A stretch of 39,417 nucleotides of DNA from Geobacillus zalihae NBRC 101842 (GCF_001544135.1 NZ_BCPV01000035.1:1-39417), one strand, 5' to 3'. Numbered from the stretch's first letter, positions 1 through 11,010 are shown. Notes: generated by a model from the sequence alone, not told the origin. A program made the numbers and translations.

Positions 1-43
1 TAGTTCAAAAAGGCAAACGTACAATCTTACGCGATACTTGATT

Positions 44-66
44 ACTAGTAACACTAGTATACTAGT
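44..66. promoter_or_regulatory. ACTAGT-repeat operator candidate
   Basis: ACTAGT occurs three times within 23 bp (44-49, 53-58, 61-66). The last two form a perfect 14-bp palindrome, ACTAGTATACTAGT. The cluster sits just downstream of the predicted -10 at 76-81 of a leftward promoter, the usual place for a repressor operator. I infer an operator for a dimeric repressor. A GntR/FadR-type regulator such as UxuR is one possibility because uronate genes neighbour xylan genes in T-6, but nothing in the window identifies the protein. Confidence 0.45.
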
Positions 67-75
67 TTTGTTTTT

Positions 76-104
76 ATTATAACGAAAAACCTCCCCATAT
101 TCAA
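76..104 (-). promoter_or_regulatory. sigma-A promoter reading out of the left edge
   Basis: On the minus strand there is a -35 TTGAAT (99-104), a 17-bp spacer and a perfect -10 TATAAT (76-81). It lies downstream of the GH10 xylanase gene and reads leftward out of the window, so a separate operon should begin just outside. The ACTAGT repeats overlap or follow the expected transcription start near position 69. Confidence 0.6.
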
Positions 105-133
105 TACTTTTCTGAAAGTTTTCTATTATTATG

Positions 134-171
134 GAAGAGGGGAGAACTAAACTCTATTTTTTCCCCTCTTC
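134..171 (-). terminator. hairpin after the xylanase operon
   Basis: A 10-bp perfect stem, GAAGAGGGGA/TCCCCTCTTC, encloses an 18-nt loop about 30 bp past the GH10 stop codon. There is no long U-tract on the minus strand after it, only CATAATAATAG, so it may be a weak terminator or a 3'-end stabiliser. It separates the xylan operon from the promoter at 76-104. Confidence 0.5.
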
Positions 172-204
172 ACTATATAGTATGATTTCAAAGCAACTAG
201 AAAT

Positions 205-1200
205 TTAGATATTCACCACCCGCCAAAAAGCCGGTTTGGGGTTGTGTTGTTCATCGAACAAAAGGGGCCAATTTTTTCTTCCTTGCACAGGGAAGTGGTC
301 AAGCCACGTGTGGTCATCGGCAATTCCCCAAAACGTGACATTTTGAATGACATCACGATATTCCTTGAAGAGAGAGAAAATTTGCTCGTACCGCTCTGCC
401 TGCCGTTCGACCATTTCGTTTGTAGGAGCAGCCAAGTCCTTTCGATGGTCGTCAAATTCAAACATCGATATATCAAGTTCGGTAATATGAAGAATCACTC
501 CCAAAGACGCATATCGCTCAATCGCCGCGCGAATTTCATCAAGCGTCGGGCGGGTCAGGCTCCAGTGCGCCTGCATGCCGATGCCGTGAATGGGAATTCC
601 TTTGTCACGCAAAGATTTTACTAGTGTGTAAATTTTCTCGCGTTTTTCCGGAAAACATTCATTATAGTCGTTGTAAAACAGCAACGCCTCTGGGTCCGCT
701 TCATGGGCATAAAGAAACGCCTGCTGAATAAAATCATCGCCGATGATTTGTCGCCACGTTGAGGAGCGCAGCCATTCGCTCCCCTCATCGGCGACCGCTT
801 CGTTGACGACATCCCAACAATAGACTTTCCCTTTGTATCGCTGTACAACCGTGGAGATATGAGATTTCATCCGTTCCAGCAACACATCTCTGCCGACGAA
901 ATGCCCTTGGCTGTCTTGAAACACCCAGCTCGGGGTTTGGTTATGCCACACGAGCGTATGTCCGCGAACGGCCATGTGATGAGAACGGGCGAAGTCGATG
1001 ATTTGATCGGCGATGTCAAACGTAAACCGCCCCTCCTCTGGCTGAAGATGTTCAAACTTCATATGGTTTTCGGCGGTAAGGCTGTTTACATGGCGGATCA
1101 ACAGCGATTGTTGGGCTTCTAGCGTCACTGGATTGACTGCTGCCCCGATGCGAAAATCATTGGCAAACACTTCGCGAAGGGACGGGATGGATGAGCACAT
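205..1200 (-). CDS. xynA2: intracellular endo-1,4-beta-xylanase, GH10
   Basis: A 331-aa single-domain GH10 (TIM barrel) xylanase that cleaves internal beta-1,4 bonds of xylo-oligosaccharides by a retaining mechanism. The acid/base is E134 in WDVVNEA and the nucleophile is E241 in HITELD. The subsite motifs HTLVWHNQ, NDYN and the W in GIADDHTW are present. It has no signal peptide, so it acts in the cytoplasm on imported oligomers, like the intracellular IXT6 enzyme of G. stearothermophilus T-6, which it closely resembles. The start has GGAGGGAG seven bases upstream, within the 3' end of the GH52 gene. It is the last gene of the mutarotase-CE4-GH52-GH10 operon. Confidence 0.95.
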   Translation of the reverse strand: MCSSIPSLREVFANDFRIGAAVNPVTLEAQQSLLIRHVNSLTAENHMKFEHLQPEEGRFTFDIADQIIDFARSHHMAVRGHTLVWHNQTPSWVFQDSQGHFVGRDVLLERMKSHISTVVQRYKGKVYCWDVVNEAVADEGSEWLRSSTWRQIIGDDFIQQAFLYAHEADPEALLFYNDYNECFPEKREKIYTLVKSLRDKGIPIHGIGMQAHWSLTRPTLDEIRAAIERYASLGVILHITELDISMFEFDDHRKDLAAPTNEMVERQAERYEQIFSLFKEYRDVIQNVTFWGIADDHTWLDHFPVQGRKNWPLLFDEQHNPKPAFWRVVNI

Positions 1201-1202
1201 CG

Positions 1203-3320
1203 TTATTCTCCCTCCTCAAGCCACAAAATACTTGTCACGCCGCGCGGGTAATATTTGCTGCCGGTAATTTCACCCGCGATGATTTGATCACTCCAGCTCC
1301 AAATGGATAATGTCGGATGGGTGAGCCAAGCGACATGGGCGGCATCGGCCCGTTTGCCTTGTTCATCCCATTCCCAGCCTAAAATATGACGGGCAATGAA
1401 CTGACATAGGTAAATTTTACTTAGCCATGAGTTGTTGCTCGTTGAGGAAATTTTCCAGCCTCCATCCGGGAACAGGCAAATTCCTTCCCGCAACACGTAT
1501 TGCAAATGGTTGCGCAACGCTTGAATATATGCTCCAAAGCGTCCGTTTTCGTCCAACGCTTCATGGCAATTGGTGAAATAAGGGAACACAAGCCCCTCAA
1601 TAGCCGGAATGATTTTTGAGTCGTTTCCTTCTCCCATGATCGCCGGAATATACCCGTCATCGGTTACATGGCTGACGATCGTCGCGGCGCATTTTTCCGC
1701 CTGCTCTCCCGCCAGCGCGGCCAATTCTTCCTTGCCGACATCACGGAACAATTTTTCAAGCGCTACATAGGCCGCCCAACATTTACCTGCTAAATATAAA
1801 TTGTTGCGGGCTTGGCCGAGGGAAACGTCCAAACTGTCATATGTCGTAATTTCCGCCCCGCCCATCGTGCGGGTGCTGTCGAGTCCCATTACGCCATTTC
1901 GTTGTTCCGGATCGGGATGATCGCGGCGAACCATGCTTTCTAGGCATTGCTCCAAAATAGCAAGCCGCTTGTCGCGCCATGCCCAGTCTTTCGTTTGTTC
2001 AATGTACACCGCCGCGCAAAGCACCCAGTTGACAAGCTGTTCGTGCGTCATGTGCGAGAAGCAGCCGCTAATGCCATACAGCTCGTATGACGAGTAGTGC
2101 GGGCGCGAGAACGTATTGGCTACTCCCATGTCGTGAGTAAAACTGATGCCGCCCGGATATTCTGTCTCTTCTCCCGGAAAACGAACGCGATCCTCGTAAC
2201 TGTAACGCTCGACGTACAAATCGAGAACATTTTTGACCGTCCATGGATTCAGTTTCAGTTCAAAAAAGAGTTGGTCAACGGTCAAATCAAACGTATTCAT
2301 CATCCGGTACTCGCCTTCGTTGACCACCCAAATCGGTTTCCCCTCGTGCTCTAACAGCTGCGTATTGCCGTAGTAGCTGCGAATGGCGTGCGCCATCATA
2401 AATGTTTGATCATCGGACAGCCATTCTTTTTCAATCAGCTTATTGGAACGGAACGATTGCTCCTTCAATACTTCCGCCTGCTCCAGGGCATAAAGGCCGA
2501 CTTCCTCAATATTTTGAAAGAAACGGGTATAAAAATAGGAAGCATCCATCCCCGCCGTCACGTACCCGCCTCGGTAAAAACAAACCGCAAATTGATAAGT
2601 TTTCTTTTCGCCTGCCGGCACATCGACAATTAAGGCGCCCACTTTGCCAAGCCCAAACGTCCAGTTTTCTTCCAGCTGTGCCGTTAAAATATCTTCCATG
2701 CTAAAATGCAACGCGGAGCGAACATCCTCGTCTTTGGAAACGATGCCAACCATTCGTCCTTGCCCAACCCCGCGCAGCTGCGGGCATGTATCATCGATCC
2801 GCCGCATCGAGGTATACGGGTCAGTGCCTTCGAATCCGAAAAACGCCCGTCGTGTTCTTGTTCCGTTCGTATTATCGATCGTCATCTCAACAATGACAGC
2901 TGGGACCAACGCCAGCTTAAGCTCTTCCTCGGAGGCCGTTTCCGGATCTGGTACGGCCTTCACCGGTGAATAAATCGTCAACGTCAAGTCCCCGGCTTTC
3001 CATGTATCCGTGGCAACGCGAAATTCGCGTTCGATCCGCTCTTTCGCAAATGGAATCAGGATGTTTGGTTTTTGCGGATTCGGATCAGGATTTTCAATGT
3101 CATATCGTTTGCTTTCATCCTCGCCTGCTGTTTCCGCGAATGGAAGGATATGATACAGCCCCGGCTCATGCGGCGACTCAACGCCAATAAAGACATTTTG
3201 CCGTGGCGGTCGGGCAAGTTCCAAATCTAGTCCTCCGCTTTTTCCTGGGAATCCTAGCGTAAAGCTGGCAAACGCCCCAATCGGCGAGTGATGGGCGTTG
3301 AAAAATACATTGGTTGGCAT
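1203..3320 (-). CDS. xynB2: beta-xylosidase, GH52
   Basis: A GH52 beta-D-xylosidase releasing xylose from xylo-oligosaccharides in the cytoplasm. Starting at the MPTN methionine (3320) gives 705 aa, the usual family length. It also puts the nucleophile at E335 (VVNEGEYR) and the acid/base at D495 (TTYDSLD), exactly the numbering known for the G. stearothermophilus enzyme. A 14-codon upstream extension to 3362 is possible but less likely, because AGGGGAGAG precedes the MPTN ATG. No signal peptide is seen. The stop codon lies two bases before the GH10 start, so the two are translationally coupled. Confidence 0.95.
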   Translation of the reverse strand: MPTNVFFNAHHSPIGAFASFTLGFPGKSGGLDLELARPPRQNVFIGVESPHEPGLYHILPFAETAGEDESKRYDIENPDPNPQKPNILIPFAKERIEREFRVATDTWKAGDLTLTIYSPVKAVPDPETASEEELKLALVPAVIVEMTIDNTNGTRTRRAFFGFEGTDPYTSMRRIDDTCPQLRGVGQGRMVGIVSKDEDVRSALHFSMEDILTAQLEENWTFGLGKVGALIVDVPAGEKKTYQFAVCFYRGGYVTAGMDASYFYTRFFQNIEEVGLYALEQAEVLKEQSFRSNKLIEKEWLSDDQTFMMAHAIRSYYGNTQLLEHEGKPIWVVNEGEYRMMNTFDLTVDQLFFELKLNPWTVKNVLDLYVERYSYEDRVRFPGEETEYPGGISFTHDMGVANTFSRPHYSSYELYGISGCFSHMTHEQLVNWVLCAAVYIEQTKDWAWRDKRLAILEQCLESMVRRDHPDPEQRNGVMGLDSTRTMGGAEITTYDSLDVSLGQARNNLYLAGKCWAAYVALEKLFRDVGKEELAALAGEQAEKCAATIVSHVTDDGYIPAIMGEGNDSKIIPAIEGLVFPYFTNCHEALDENGRFGAYIQALRNHLQYVLREGICLFPDGGWKISSTSNNSWLSKIYLCQFIARHILGWEWDEQGKRADAAHVAWLTHPTLSIWSWSDQIIAGEITGSKYYPRGVTSILWLEEGE

Positions 3321-3392
3321 GAATAGCTCACTCTCCCCTTTTCTTACTATGCATGCGATCAATCATCAGAGCATCAGAGAACTGCTACTTTT

Positions 3393-4007
3393 TCATCTAC
3401 TTCCAGCTTGCAGCTCCAACAATTCGCTAACCGTGACCATTTTGTAACCTTGCGAATACAATTCGGATACGAGTATATTGACAGCCACGATCGTCTGCGA
3501 ACGATCTCCAAATCCGTCATGAAAAAGCAAGATGCTCCCGTTTTTTATATGGGGGCGACTCTTCCGAACAATATAGTCAACTCCTGGCTGTTCCCAGTCT
3601 CGGGCATCCGTATTGAGCGCACCGATCATTTGGTAGCCGAAATGGTTGCACATCGAAACAACAGTTGCATTGTAGTCAAGATAAGGAGGACGGAAAATCC
3701 CGGGCTTCGCTCCAGTCATCTCGGTAATGATGGCATCCGTCCACTCCATTTCTCTCAAAGCCTCATCTTCCGTTAGAGAAGTGAGGTTAGCGTGAGAATA
3801 CGTATGATTGCCAATTTCATGCCCTTGCGCCTTGACCGCCTCTACAACTTCCGGATGCTTCTCCATCTGGCTTCCGATCATAAAAAAGGTCGCTTTTCCA
3901 GATGCCTTCTCCAATATCTCCAACACGTTCAATGTATAAACCGGATTCGGTCCATCATCAAACGTCAGGGCGACCAATCTGTGCGGCGTCTCTACATGTT
4001 CAATCAT
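3393..4007 (-). CDS. CE4 (NodB-type) polysaccharide deacetylase, probably cytoplasmic
   Basis: A 204-aa NodB-fold deacetylase removing acetyl groups with a divalent metal. All five family motifs are visible: TFDDGP (D17, D18), HTYSH (metal ligands H68, H72), RPPYLDYN (R106), DARDW (D134-W138) and LFHDG (H163). It has no signal peptide or membrane segment, whereas most CE4 enzymes are secreted. Placed between a mutarotase and GH52/GH10 enzymes without signal peptides, it plausibly deacetylates imported xylo-oligosaccharides; substrate is inferred. I chose the ATG at 4007, preceded by TGGAGGAAAG, over a TTG at 4034 that lacks a good ribosome site. Peptidoglycan or chitin-oligomer deacetylase is the alternative. 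Confidence 0.85.
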   Translation of the reverse strand: MIEHVETPHRLVALTFDDGPNPVYTLNVLEILEKASGKATFFMIGSQMEKHPEVVEAVKAQGHEIGNHTYSHANLTSLTEDEALREMEWTDAIITEMTGAKPGIFRPPYLDYNATVVSMCNHFGYQMIGALNTDARDWEQPGVDYIVRKSRPHIKNGSILLFHDGFGDRSQTIVAVNILVSELYSQGYKMVTVSELLELQAGSR

Positions 4008-4030
4008 TCCTCTATCTTTCCTCCATTGAT

Positions 4031-5077
4031 TCAAATGATGCCAAACCGATAGACCGTCGTTGATGCTCGCTCTTGGCCAGCTGGCAATACGATCGACGGA
4101 AACTGCGGATGATGGATCGCATCCGGCAGTCCTTGCGTTTCCAGGCAGATGCCTAAATATTTCCGCGACGACACGCCGCCTAGATCCAACCCTTCCGGCA
4201 ACTGGTTCGATGTATACACCACCACGCCGACCTCATCCGTCTCCACCGTCAGCACCCGCCCACTCTCCGGATCGGAAAGCACAATCTCTTTGTCATGATG
4301 CCGATCGAGCCAAAACGGATGGTCATAGCCCCCGCCAACGAGTGCAATTTGCGGATGCCCGGATTCGACCGCCTCCCGGATCGTCTTTCCTTGCCGCAAG
4401 TCAAACGGCGTGCCAGTGACATCCAAGACGCGGCCTGTCGGAATCAGCTCCTCATTCAATTCCAGCACACGCGAGCTTTGGATCGTCAGCGTGTGGTCCA
4501 ATATATCGCGCTTGCCGTTGCCGCTTAGGTTAAAATACGTATGGTTCGTCAAATTGAGCAAAGTTGTTTTGTCCGAACGAGCCCGGTACGTGACGGTCCA
4601 TTCGTTGTCATTGTTGAGCCAATATTCCACTTGAACATGAACCGTTCCCGGGTACCCTTCCTCCCCGTCCGGGCTCGTGTACGAAAAGACGACGCCGACC
4701 GCATCGTCGCGCTGAACGGGCTCGGCCTGCCACAGCACGCGGTGGAATCCGTTCGGCCCGCCGTGCAGATGGTTGTTGTGTTCGTTTTTCGCCAACCGGT
4801 ACGTGACGCCCTCAAGCTCAAAGCTCGCTCCACGAATGCGCCCCGCCACCCGGCCGATCACGGCGCCGAAATAAGGGGCGTTCTCAACATACAGTTCAAA
4901 TCGTCCAAACCCGAGCACGACGTTTTCGATGTTGCCGTTCCGGTCGGGAACTCGGAGGTCCGTCACGATGCAACCGTAGTTTGTCGTGGACAGTTCCATG
5001 CCGTGTTCATTTGTCAACGTAAATAAAAGAACATCTTTTTCGTTGAAACAAGACCATGTTTCTTTCCTAATCTGCAA
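4031..5077 (-). CDS. aldose 1-epimerase (mutarotase), xylan-operon copy
   Basis: A 348-aa GalM-family mutarotase interconverting the anomers of free sugars, here probably those released by the xylosidase. Catalytic residues are H105 (NHLHGG), H179 (NHTYFN) and E313 (CLETQG). The start is a TTG at 5077 preceded by GGGGGAGAGAGG; the paralogue at 15128-16180 has a matching N-terminus and length, supporting it. The two proteins differ at only a small fraction of positions, and a 233-bp stretch (4464-4696) is identical at DNA level to 15567-15799. It is the first gene of the operon that continues into CE4, GH52 and GH10, downstream of a XylR-like operator. Confidence 0.93.
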   Translation of the reverse strand: MQIRKETWSCFNEKDVLLFTLTNEHGMELSTTNYGCIVTDLRVPDRNGNIENVVLGFGRFELYVENAPYFGAVIGRVAGRIRGASFELEGVTYRLAKNEHNNHLHGGPNGFHRVLWQAEPVQRDDAVGVVFSYTSPDGEEGYPGTVHVQVEYWLNNDNEWTVTYRARSDKTTLLNLTNHTYFNLSGNGKRDILDHTLTIQSSRVLELNEELIPTGRVLDVTGTPFDLRQGKTIREAVESGHPQIALVGGGYDHPFWLDRHHDKEIVLSDPESGRVLTVETDEVGVVVYTSNQLPEGLDLGGVSSRKYLGICLETQGLPDAIHHPQFPSIVLPAGQERASTTVYRFGII

Positions 5078-5144
5078 CCTCTCTCCCCCTCTCCAACGAT
5101 GGAAAAAGCAACGATTTGATCATTTTCATCATACTATATTTCAT

Positions 5145-5169
5145 TTAGTTTGTATATAACACAAACAAA
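5145..5169. promoter_or_regulatory. XylR-like operator upstream of the mutarotase/GH52/GH10 operon
   Basis: The site reads TTAGTTTGT-N7-ACAAACAAA. The Bacillus XylR operator is TTAGTTTGT-N7-ACAAACTAA, so 17 of 18 arm bases match. It covers a possible minus-strand -10 (TATACA) about 70 bp before the mutarotase start. Almost the same sequence occurs at 11011-11035 before xynD. Control by the xylose repressor XylR is inferred from this match; xylR itself is not in the window. Confidence 0.6.
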
Positions 5170-5192
5170 CTTAACCACAATCACATATGACA

Positions 5193-6059
5193 TCATCCTT
5201 TTACCGAACCGGCAACCAATCCTTCAATAATTCGATCGCTCAAGAATAAGTACACAATCAAAATCGGCAAAATGCTGATCACCAAAGTCGCGCCGATCGC
5301 CCCCCAGTCGGTGAGATATTGGCCGACAAAATTATTGACTCCGACTGTGATCGTTTTCCATTTTTCCGAACTAATGAACGTGTTGACAAACACAAACTCA
5401 TTCCAATTGTAAATCATGTTGATAATAGCTGTAGTCGCAAGAACAGGCGCTGTCATCGGCAATGTAATGCGGAAAAAAATGCGATGAACAGAGCACCCGT
5501 CCATTACCGCCGCTTCTTCGATTTCGCGCGGCAACGACTGATAAAATCCCAGCAAAATCATAATCGTAATCGGCAAGTTAAAGGTCGTATACGAAAGGAT
5601 GATCGAAACGGGGTTATCAATCAAGTTCATTTTATTATAAATATTAAACAACGGAATGAGCGTCGAATGAAGCGGGATCATGTAAGCGATCATAAACAGG
5701 GCCAATACAACACCTTTGAATTTCCACTCCATTCTGGTCAAGGCGAACGTGACAAAACTGGCTAAAATCAAAGTCAATACAACAGCGACGATCGTATACC
5801 AGACACTATTGAAAAAGTATTGGTTGATCCCTCCATCAAACCAAGCATTTATATAATTTTCCCATCGCGGAGATTTCGGCAAAGCGAACGGAGACATTCC
5901 AAATACTTCCTGATTCGTCTTCAACGACAATAAGAATAACCATACTAACGGATATAATTGAAGAAGCGCTACGACAACCAAGATAAAGTAAAGAATTCCC
6001 ATTGCGATTTGTCGTAAAGGAGAACGAGGCTTGGAATCTAAGATTTTCTTTTCTTTCAT
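5193..6059 (-). CDS. xynG: xylo-oligosaccharide ABC permease, MalG type
   Basis: A 288-aa inner-membrane permease of the CUT1 (MalG/AraQ-like) class with six hydrophobic segments, starting around residues 18-38. The cytoplasmic EAA loop, which docks the ATPase, is visible as EEAAVMDGCSVHRIFFRITLP. It pairs with the MalF-type permease just upstream in the operon and the lipoprotein at 7006-8331. No ATPase is encoded, so a shared ATPase (MsmX type) elsewhere is presumably used, as is usual for this class. The ATG at 6059 is preceded by AGGAG; a TTG two codons earlier is less likely. No strong terminator follows the stop codon, so read-through into the mutarotase operon is possible. Confidence 0.88.
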   Translation of the reverse strand: MKEKKILDSKPRSPLRQIAMGILYFILVVVALLQLYPLVWLFLLSLKTNQEVFGMSPFALPKSPRWENYINAWFDGGINQYFFNSVWYTIVAVVLTLILASFVTFALTRMEWKFKGVVLALFMIAYMIPLHSTLIPLFNIYNKMNLIDNPVSIILSYTTFNLPITIMILLGFYQSLPREIEEAAVMDGCSVHRIFFRITLPMTAPVLATTAIINMIYNWNEFVFVNTFISSEKWKTITVGVNNFVGQYLTDWGAIGATLVISILPILIVYLFLSDRIIEGLVAGSVKG

Positions 6060-6073
6060 GGTCAATTCTCCTT

Positions 6074-6943
6074 TTATTCTTGATTGACTCTCAACATTTT
6101 TTGAATCATCCAGGTCGCTCCCATGCTAAGGATGAGCAACCCAAAACCAATCGCACTTCCATACCCGAAGTTGAATTTCCCAAACGCTTCTTTATACATA
6201 TAAGAAGCAATCACTTCCGTGGCATGCCCCGGGCCGCCTCCGGTCATGACGTAAATCAAATCAAAATATTTCAAAGACCCGACAACGGCTAGAATCACCA
6301 ATACTTTTAACACCCCAGAAATAAGGGGCACCTTAATTTTGTAGGCAATTTGAAAGGCATTGGCACCATCGATTCTTGCAGCTTCAATCAATTCTTGGGG
6401 TACATTGATCAAAGCCGCATACATAATAATGATGTAAAACCCCGCATACTGCCAAACGATCGGGATGAAAACCGAATATAGCGCCATATCCGGATCCGCC
6501 AACCAAAGTGGAGTCTCTTTTATCCCAAACATAGACAATAAACTGTTAATCAGCCCATTCATCGGATCAAAAATCTTAATCCAAAGTTGAGCGATGGCGA
6601 CAGACGACATAAGCATGGGAATAATATAAATTTTTCTAAACAAATTTCCTCCCTTAATTTTGCTCGCCAATATTAAAGAAACGATTAAATAGCCGATCAA
6701 ACTGAGAACGGAAAACAACGCCAACAAGACGGAGTGCCAGGTGCTCTCCCAAAACAGCTTGTCATGAATAAGCTTTTTATAATTTTCCAAGCCGATGAAC
6801 TTCATCTGGCCTACCCCGCTCCAATCCATCAATCCATAATATCCCGTCAGCGCAATCGGGATATAAATCAAAAACAAGACAAGGAGAAGCGACGGCAGGA
6901 CATAAAGAATGATGGCTGTTTTATTGGACATAACATTTTTCAT
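6074..6943 (-). CDS. xynF: xylo-oligosaccharide ABC permease, MalF type
   Basis: A 289-aa CUT1 permease with a hydrophobic N-terminus (TAIILYVLPSLLLVLFLIYI) and about six membrane segments. The EAA loop is EAARIDGANAFQIAYKIKVP. The TGGGPGHATEV segment near residue 235 is typical of MalF-like partners of sugar-binding lipoproteins. The start at 6943 (MKNVMSN) has GAAGGAG nine bases upstream; an upstream extension to 7000 would run through the hairpin at 6971-6998. It forms the transmembrane channel with the gene that follows. Specificity for xylo-oligosaccharides is inferred from order (xynD-C-E-F-G) and from the adjacent xylanolytic operon. Confidence 0.88.
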   Translation of the reverse strand: MKNVMSNKTAIILYVLPSLLLVLFLIYIPIALTGYYGLMDWSGVGQMKFIGLENYKKLIHDKLFWESTWHSVLLALFSVLSLIGYLIVSLILASKIKGGNLFRKIYIIPMLMSSVAIAQLWIKIFDPMNGLINSLLSMFGIKETPLWLADPDMALYSVFIPIVWQYAGFYIIIMYAALINVPQELIEAARIDGANAFQIAYKIKVPLISGVLKVLVILAVVGSLKYFDLIYVMTGGGPGHATEVIASYMYKEAFGKFNFGYGSAIGFGLLILSMGATWMIQKMLRVNQE

Positions 6944-6970
6944 CGCTGATAACTCCTTCTTTACAAATAA

Positions 6971-6998
6971 GGGGGCATGTGTTGTTCCAGATGCCCCC
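6971..6998 (-). other. intercistronic hairpin between xynE and xynF
   Basis: A perfect 8-bp GC-rich stem, GGGGGCAT/ATGCCCCC, with a 12-nt loop lies directly after the xynE stop codon and before the xynF ribosome site. Such hairpins often stabilise the upstream message or partly terminate, so that more binding protein is made than permease. That role is inferred. Similar hairpins follow the binding-protein genes abnE and araE in this window. Confidence 0.7.
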
Positions 6999-7005
6999 AA
7001 AATTC

Positions 7006-8331
7006 TTATTTGTTGGCTTCCTCCGCCAACGCGTCATCATGTTGTTTCGCAAATTCTTCTGGCGTGATTTGTTTCCCAAACAGGGCCGTCATTAAGTCAT
7101 GGTGCAGCTCAGAAACATTCGGGCTTGCTTGGGTGTCAAACCAAGTCGTAATGTTTGTTGCATTGTTAATATCATTCAGGACATCAAGATACATTTGTGG
7201 TACGTCCAGTCCTTCTGTATCAACTTTCATAGCCGGAAGAATGCCCGCGCCTTCAACAGAACGTTTTCCCCACTCTTTTACGAGATAAGCCGCAAAATCT
7301 TTCGCTTGTTCTTTATGTTTTGAGTTTTCTGCAACGAATGCACCTAACCCAGGACCGCCAACATAACTGTTGATGTCCGTTCCTTTGCCGCCTTCATACA
7401 GTGGGAATTTAAAGTAACCAACCTTCTCTTTAAACTCTTGCGGCACATCCGGGCTGGTTGTAAAGTTCGGTAACTCCCATGTGGCCGTTAAGAACATGGC
7501 TGCCTTTTCGTTTAGGAAATAACCTTTAGCATCATCATTCGAGAAGGCAGTGTTCCCTTTGACAAAGAACCCCATATCCACAAGATTTTGAACTTCTTTT
7601 GCCGCTTTGACAATAGCTGGGTCAGACATTTTCACTTTTCCTTGAATAACATCCGTCAAAATCGTTGGGCCGCCAATTCGGTCAGCGAGGTACATAAACC
7701 ACATCGATGCCGGCCATCCATCTTTCGAACCAACCGTTGCTGGAATCACCCCATGCTTGATCAACGTTTTCCCAATGTTTTTCAAATCTTCAAAGGTTTT
7801 CGGTTCCTGAAGACCATATTTTTTGAAAATCTCTTTGTTGTAGAAAATATACGTGATGTTCATCTCCATTGGAAGCGCATACGATTTGCCGTTAAAGGTG
7901 TACGCTTCTACCGTTCCAGGTACAAACTGGTCTTTAAATTCTTTTTCGATAATATCATTTAGCGGCGCAAATTGTCCCCCAGTGGCGTATGGTTCGGCAA
8001 AACCATTCGACCACGTCAACCCTACGTCAGGCAATTCATTTGAAGCGGCCAACACTTTTAATTTATCCCGATATTGATCCGGATTTAATACTTCTACATC
8101 AATCTGAACATTCGGATGCTTCGCTTCATAGTCTTTAATAATCTCCTCTACAAGATTGTAGTAAGCGGTTGAACTGCCTTTTGGCCAGTCGTGCATAAAC
8201 TTCAAATGAATTTTCCCGTCTCCGGATTTCCCCTCGCTCGCAGAATCGCTCGACGAAGAAGAACAACCAGACAGCACAATCCCCGCCATCAACATTAGCA
8301 AAACCAACCATGTGAACGCTTTCTTTTTCAT
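7006..8331 (-). CDS. xynE: xylo-oligosaccharide-binding lipoprotein
   Basis: A 441-aa family-1 extracellular solute-binding protein (MalE-like). The N-terminus has a lysine-rich start (MKKKAF), a hydrophobic segment and a lipobox, VLSGC, so the mature protein should be lipid-anchored outside the membrane and deliver xylo-oligosaccharides to XynF/XynG. The ATG at 8331 has AAGGGGG upstream; the longer reading frame to 8406 lacks this. A 104-bp gap separates it from xynC. It holds only a poor promoter match (TAGACT as -10), consistent with a promoter that needs the XynC activator, though no XynC site could be recognised. Confidence 0.9.
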   Translation of the reverse strand: MKKKAFTWLVLLMLMAGIVLSGCSSSSSDSASEGKSGDGKIHLKFMHDWPKGSSTAYYNLVEEIIKDYEAKHPNVQIDVEVLNPDQYRDKLKVLAASNELPDVGLTWSNGFAEPYATGGQFAPLNDIIEKEFKDQFVPGTVEAYTFNGKSYALPMEMNITYIFYNKEIFKKYGLQEPKTFEDLKNIGKTLIKHGVIPATVGSKDGWPASMWFMYLADRIGGPTILTDVIQGKVKMSDPAIVKAAKEVQNLVDMGFFVKGNTAFSNDDAKGYFLNEKAAMFLTATWELPNFTTSPDVPQEFKEKVGYFKFPLYEGGKGTDINSYVGGPGLGAFVAENSKHKEQAKDFAAYLVKEWGKRSVEGAGILPAMKVDTEGLDVPQMYLDVLNDINNATNITTWFDTQASPNVSELHHDLMTALFGKQITPEEFAKQHDDALAEEANK

Positions 8332-8435
8332 AAACTGTACCCCCTTTTCTATTCTTTGCTTGCAAATACAGTCTACCATCATCATGAAGGGTGAAAAAGG
8401 CAACAACCATTAGGAAAAGTACCAGTATTTTTAGA

Positions 8436-10936
<2,501 letters not shown>

Positions 10937-11010
10937 GGCGATGTCCCTTCCTAATGGAAAAGAGTATGTGAAAGACAAATCTCTTTAATTACTAGTATAG
11001 TGGCTTCCAA

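Noticed and set aside
12-28. AraR-like half-site at the left edge (TTGTACG on the minus strand)
   Set aside because: Only one half matches; the other arm reads TTTGCC in place of ACAAAT, so it is probably chance.
3321-3362. Fourteen-codon N-terminal extension of the GH52 xylosidase
   Set aside because: Catalytic numbering and the ribosome site both favour the start at 3320.
4541-5026. Open 161-codon frame on the plus strand inside the mutarotase gene, repeated at 15644-16129
   Set aside because: It mirrors the mutarotase codons on the other strand and is duplicated only because the gene is duplicated; it has no recognisable family or ribosome site.
5172-5192. Terminator after xynG
   Set aside because: Only a short ATCACATATGA dyad is visible, without a GC stem or U-tract.
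8332-8435. XynC-binding repeats upstream of xynE
   Set aside because: No convincing direct or inverted repeat could be found in this 104-bp gap, only a weak -10.
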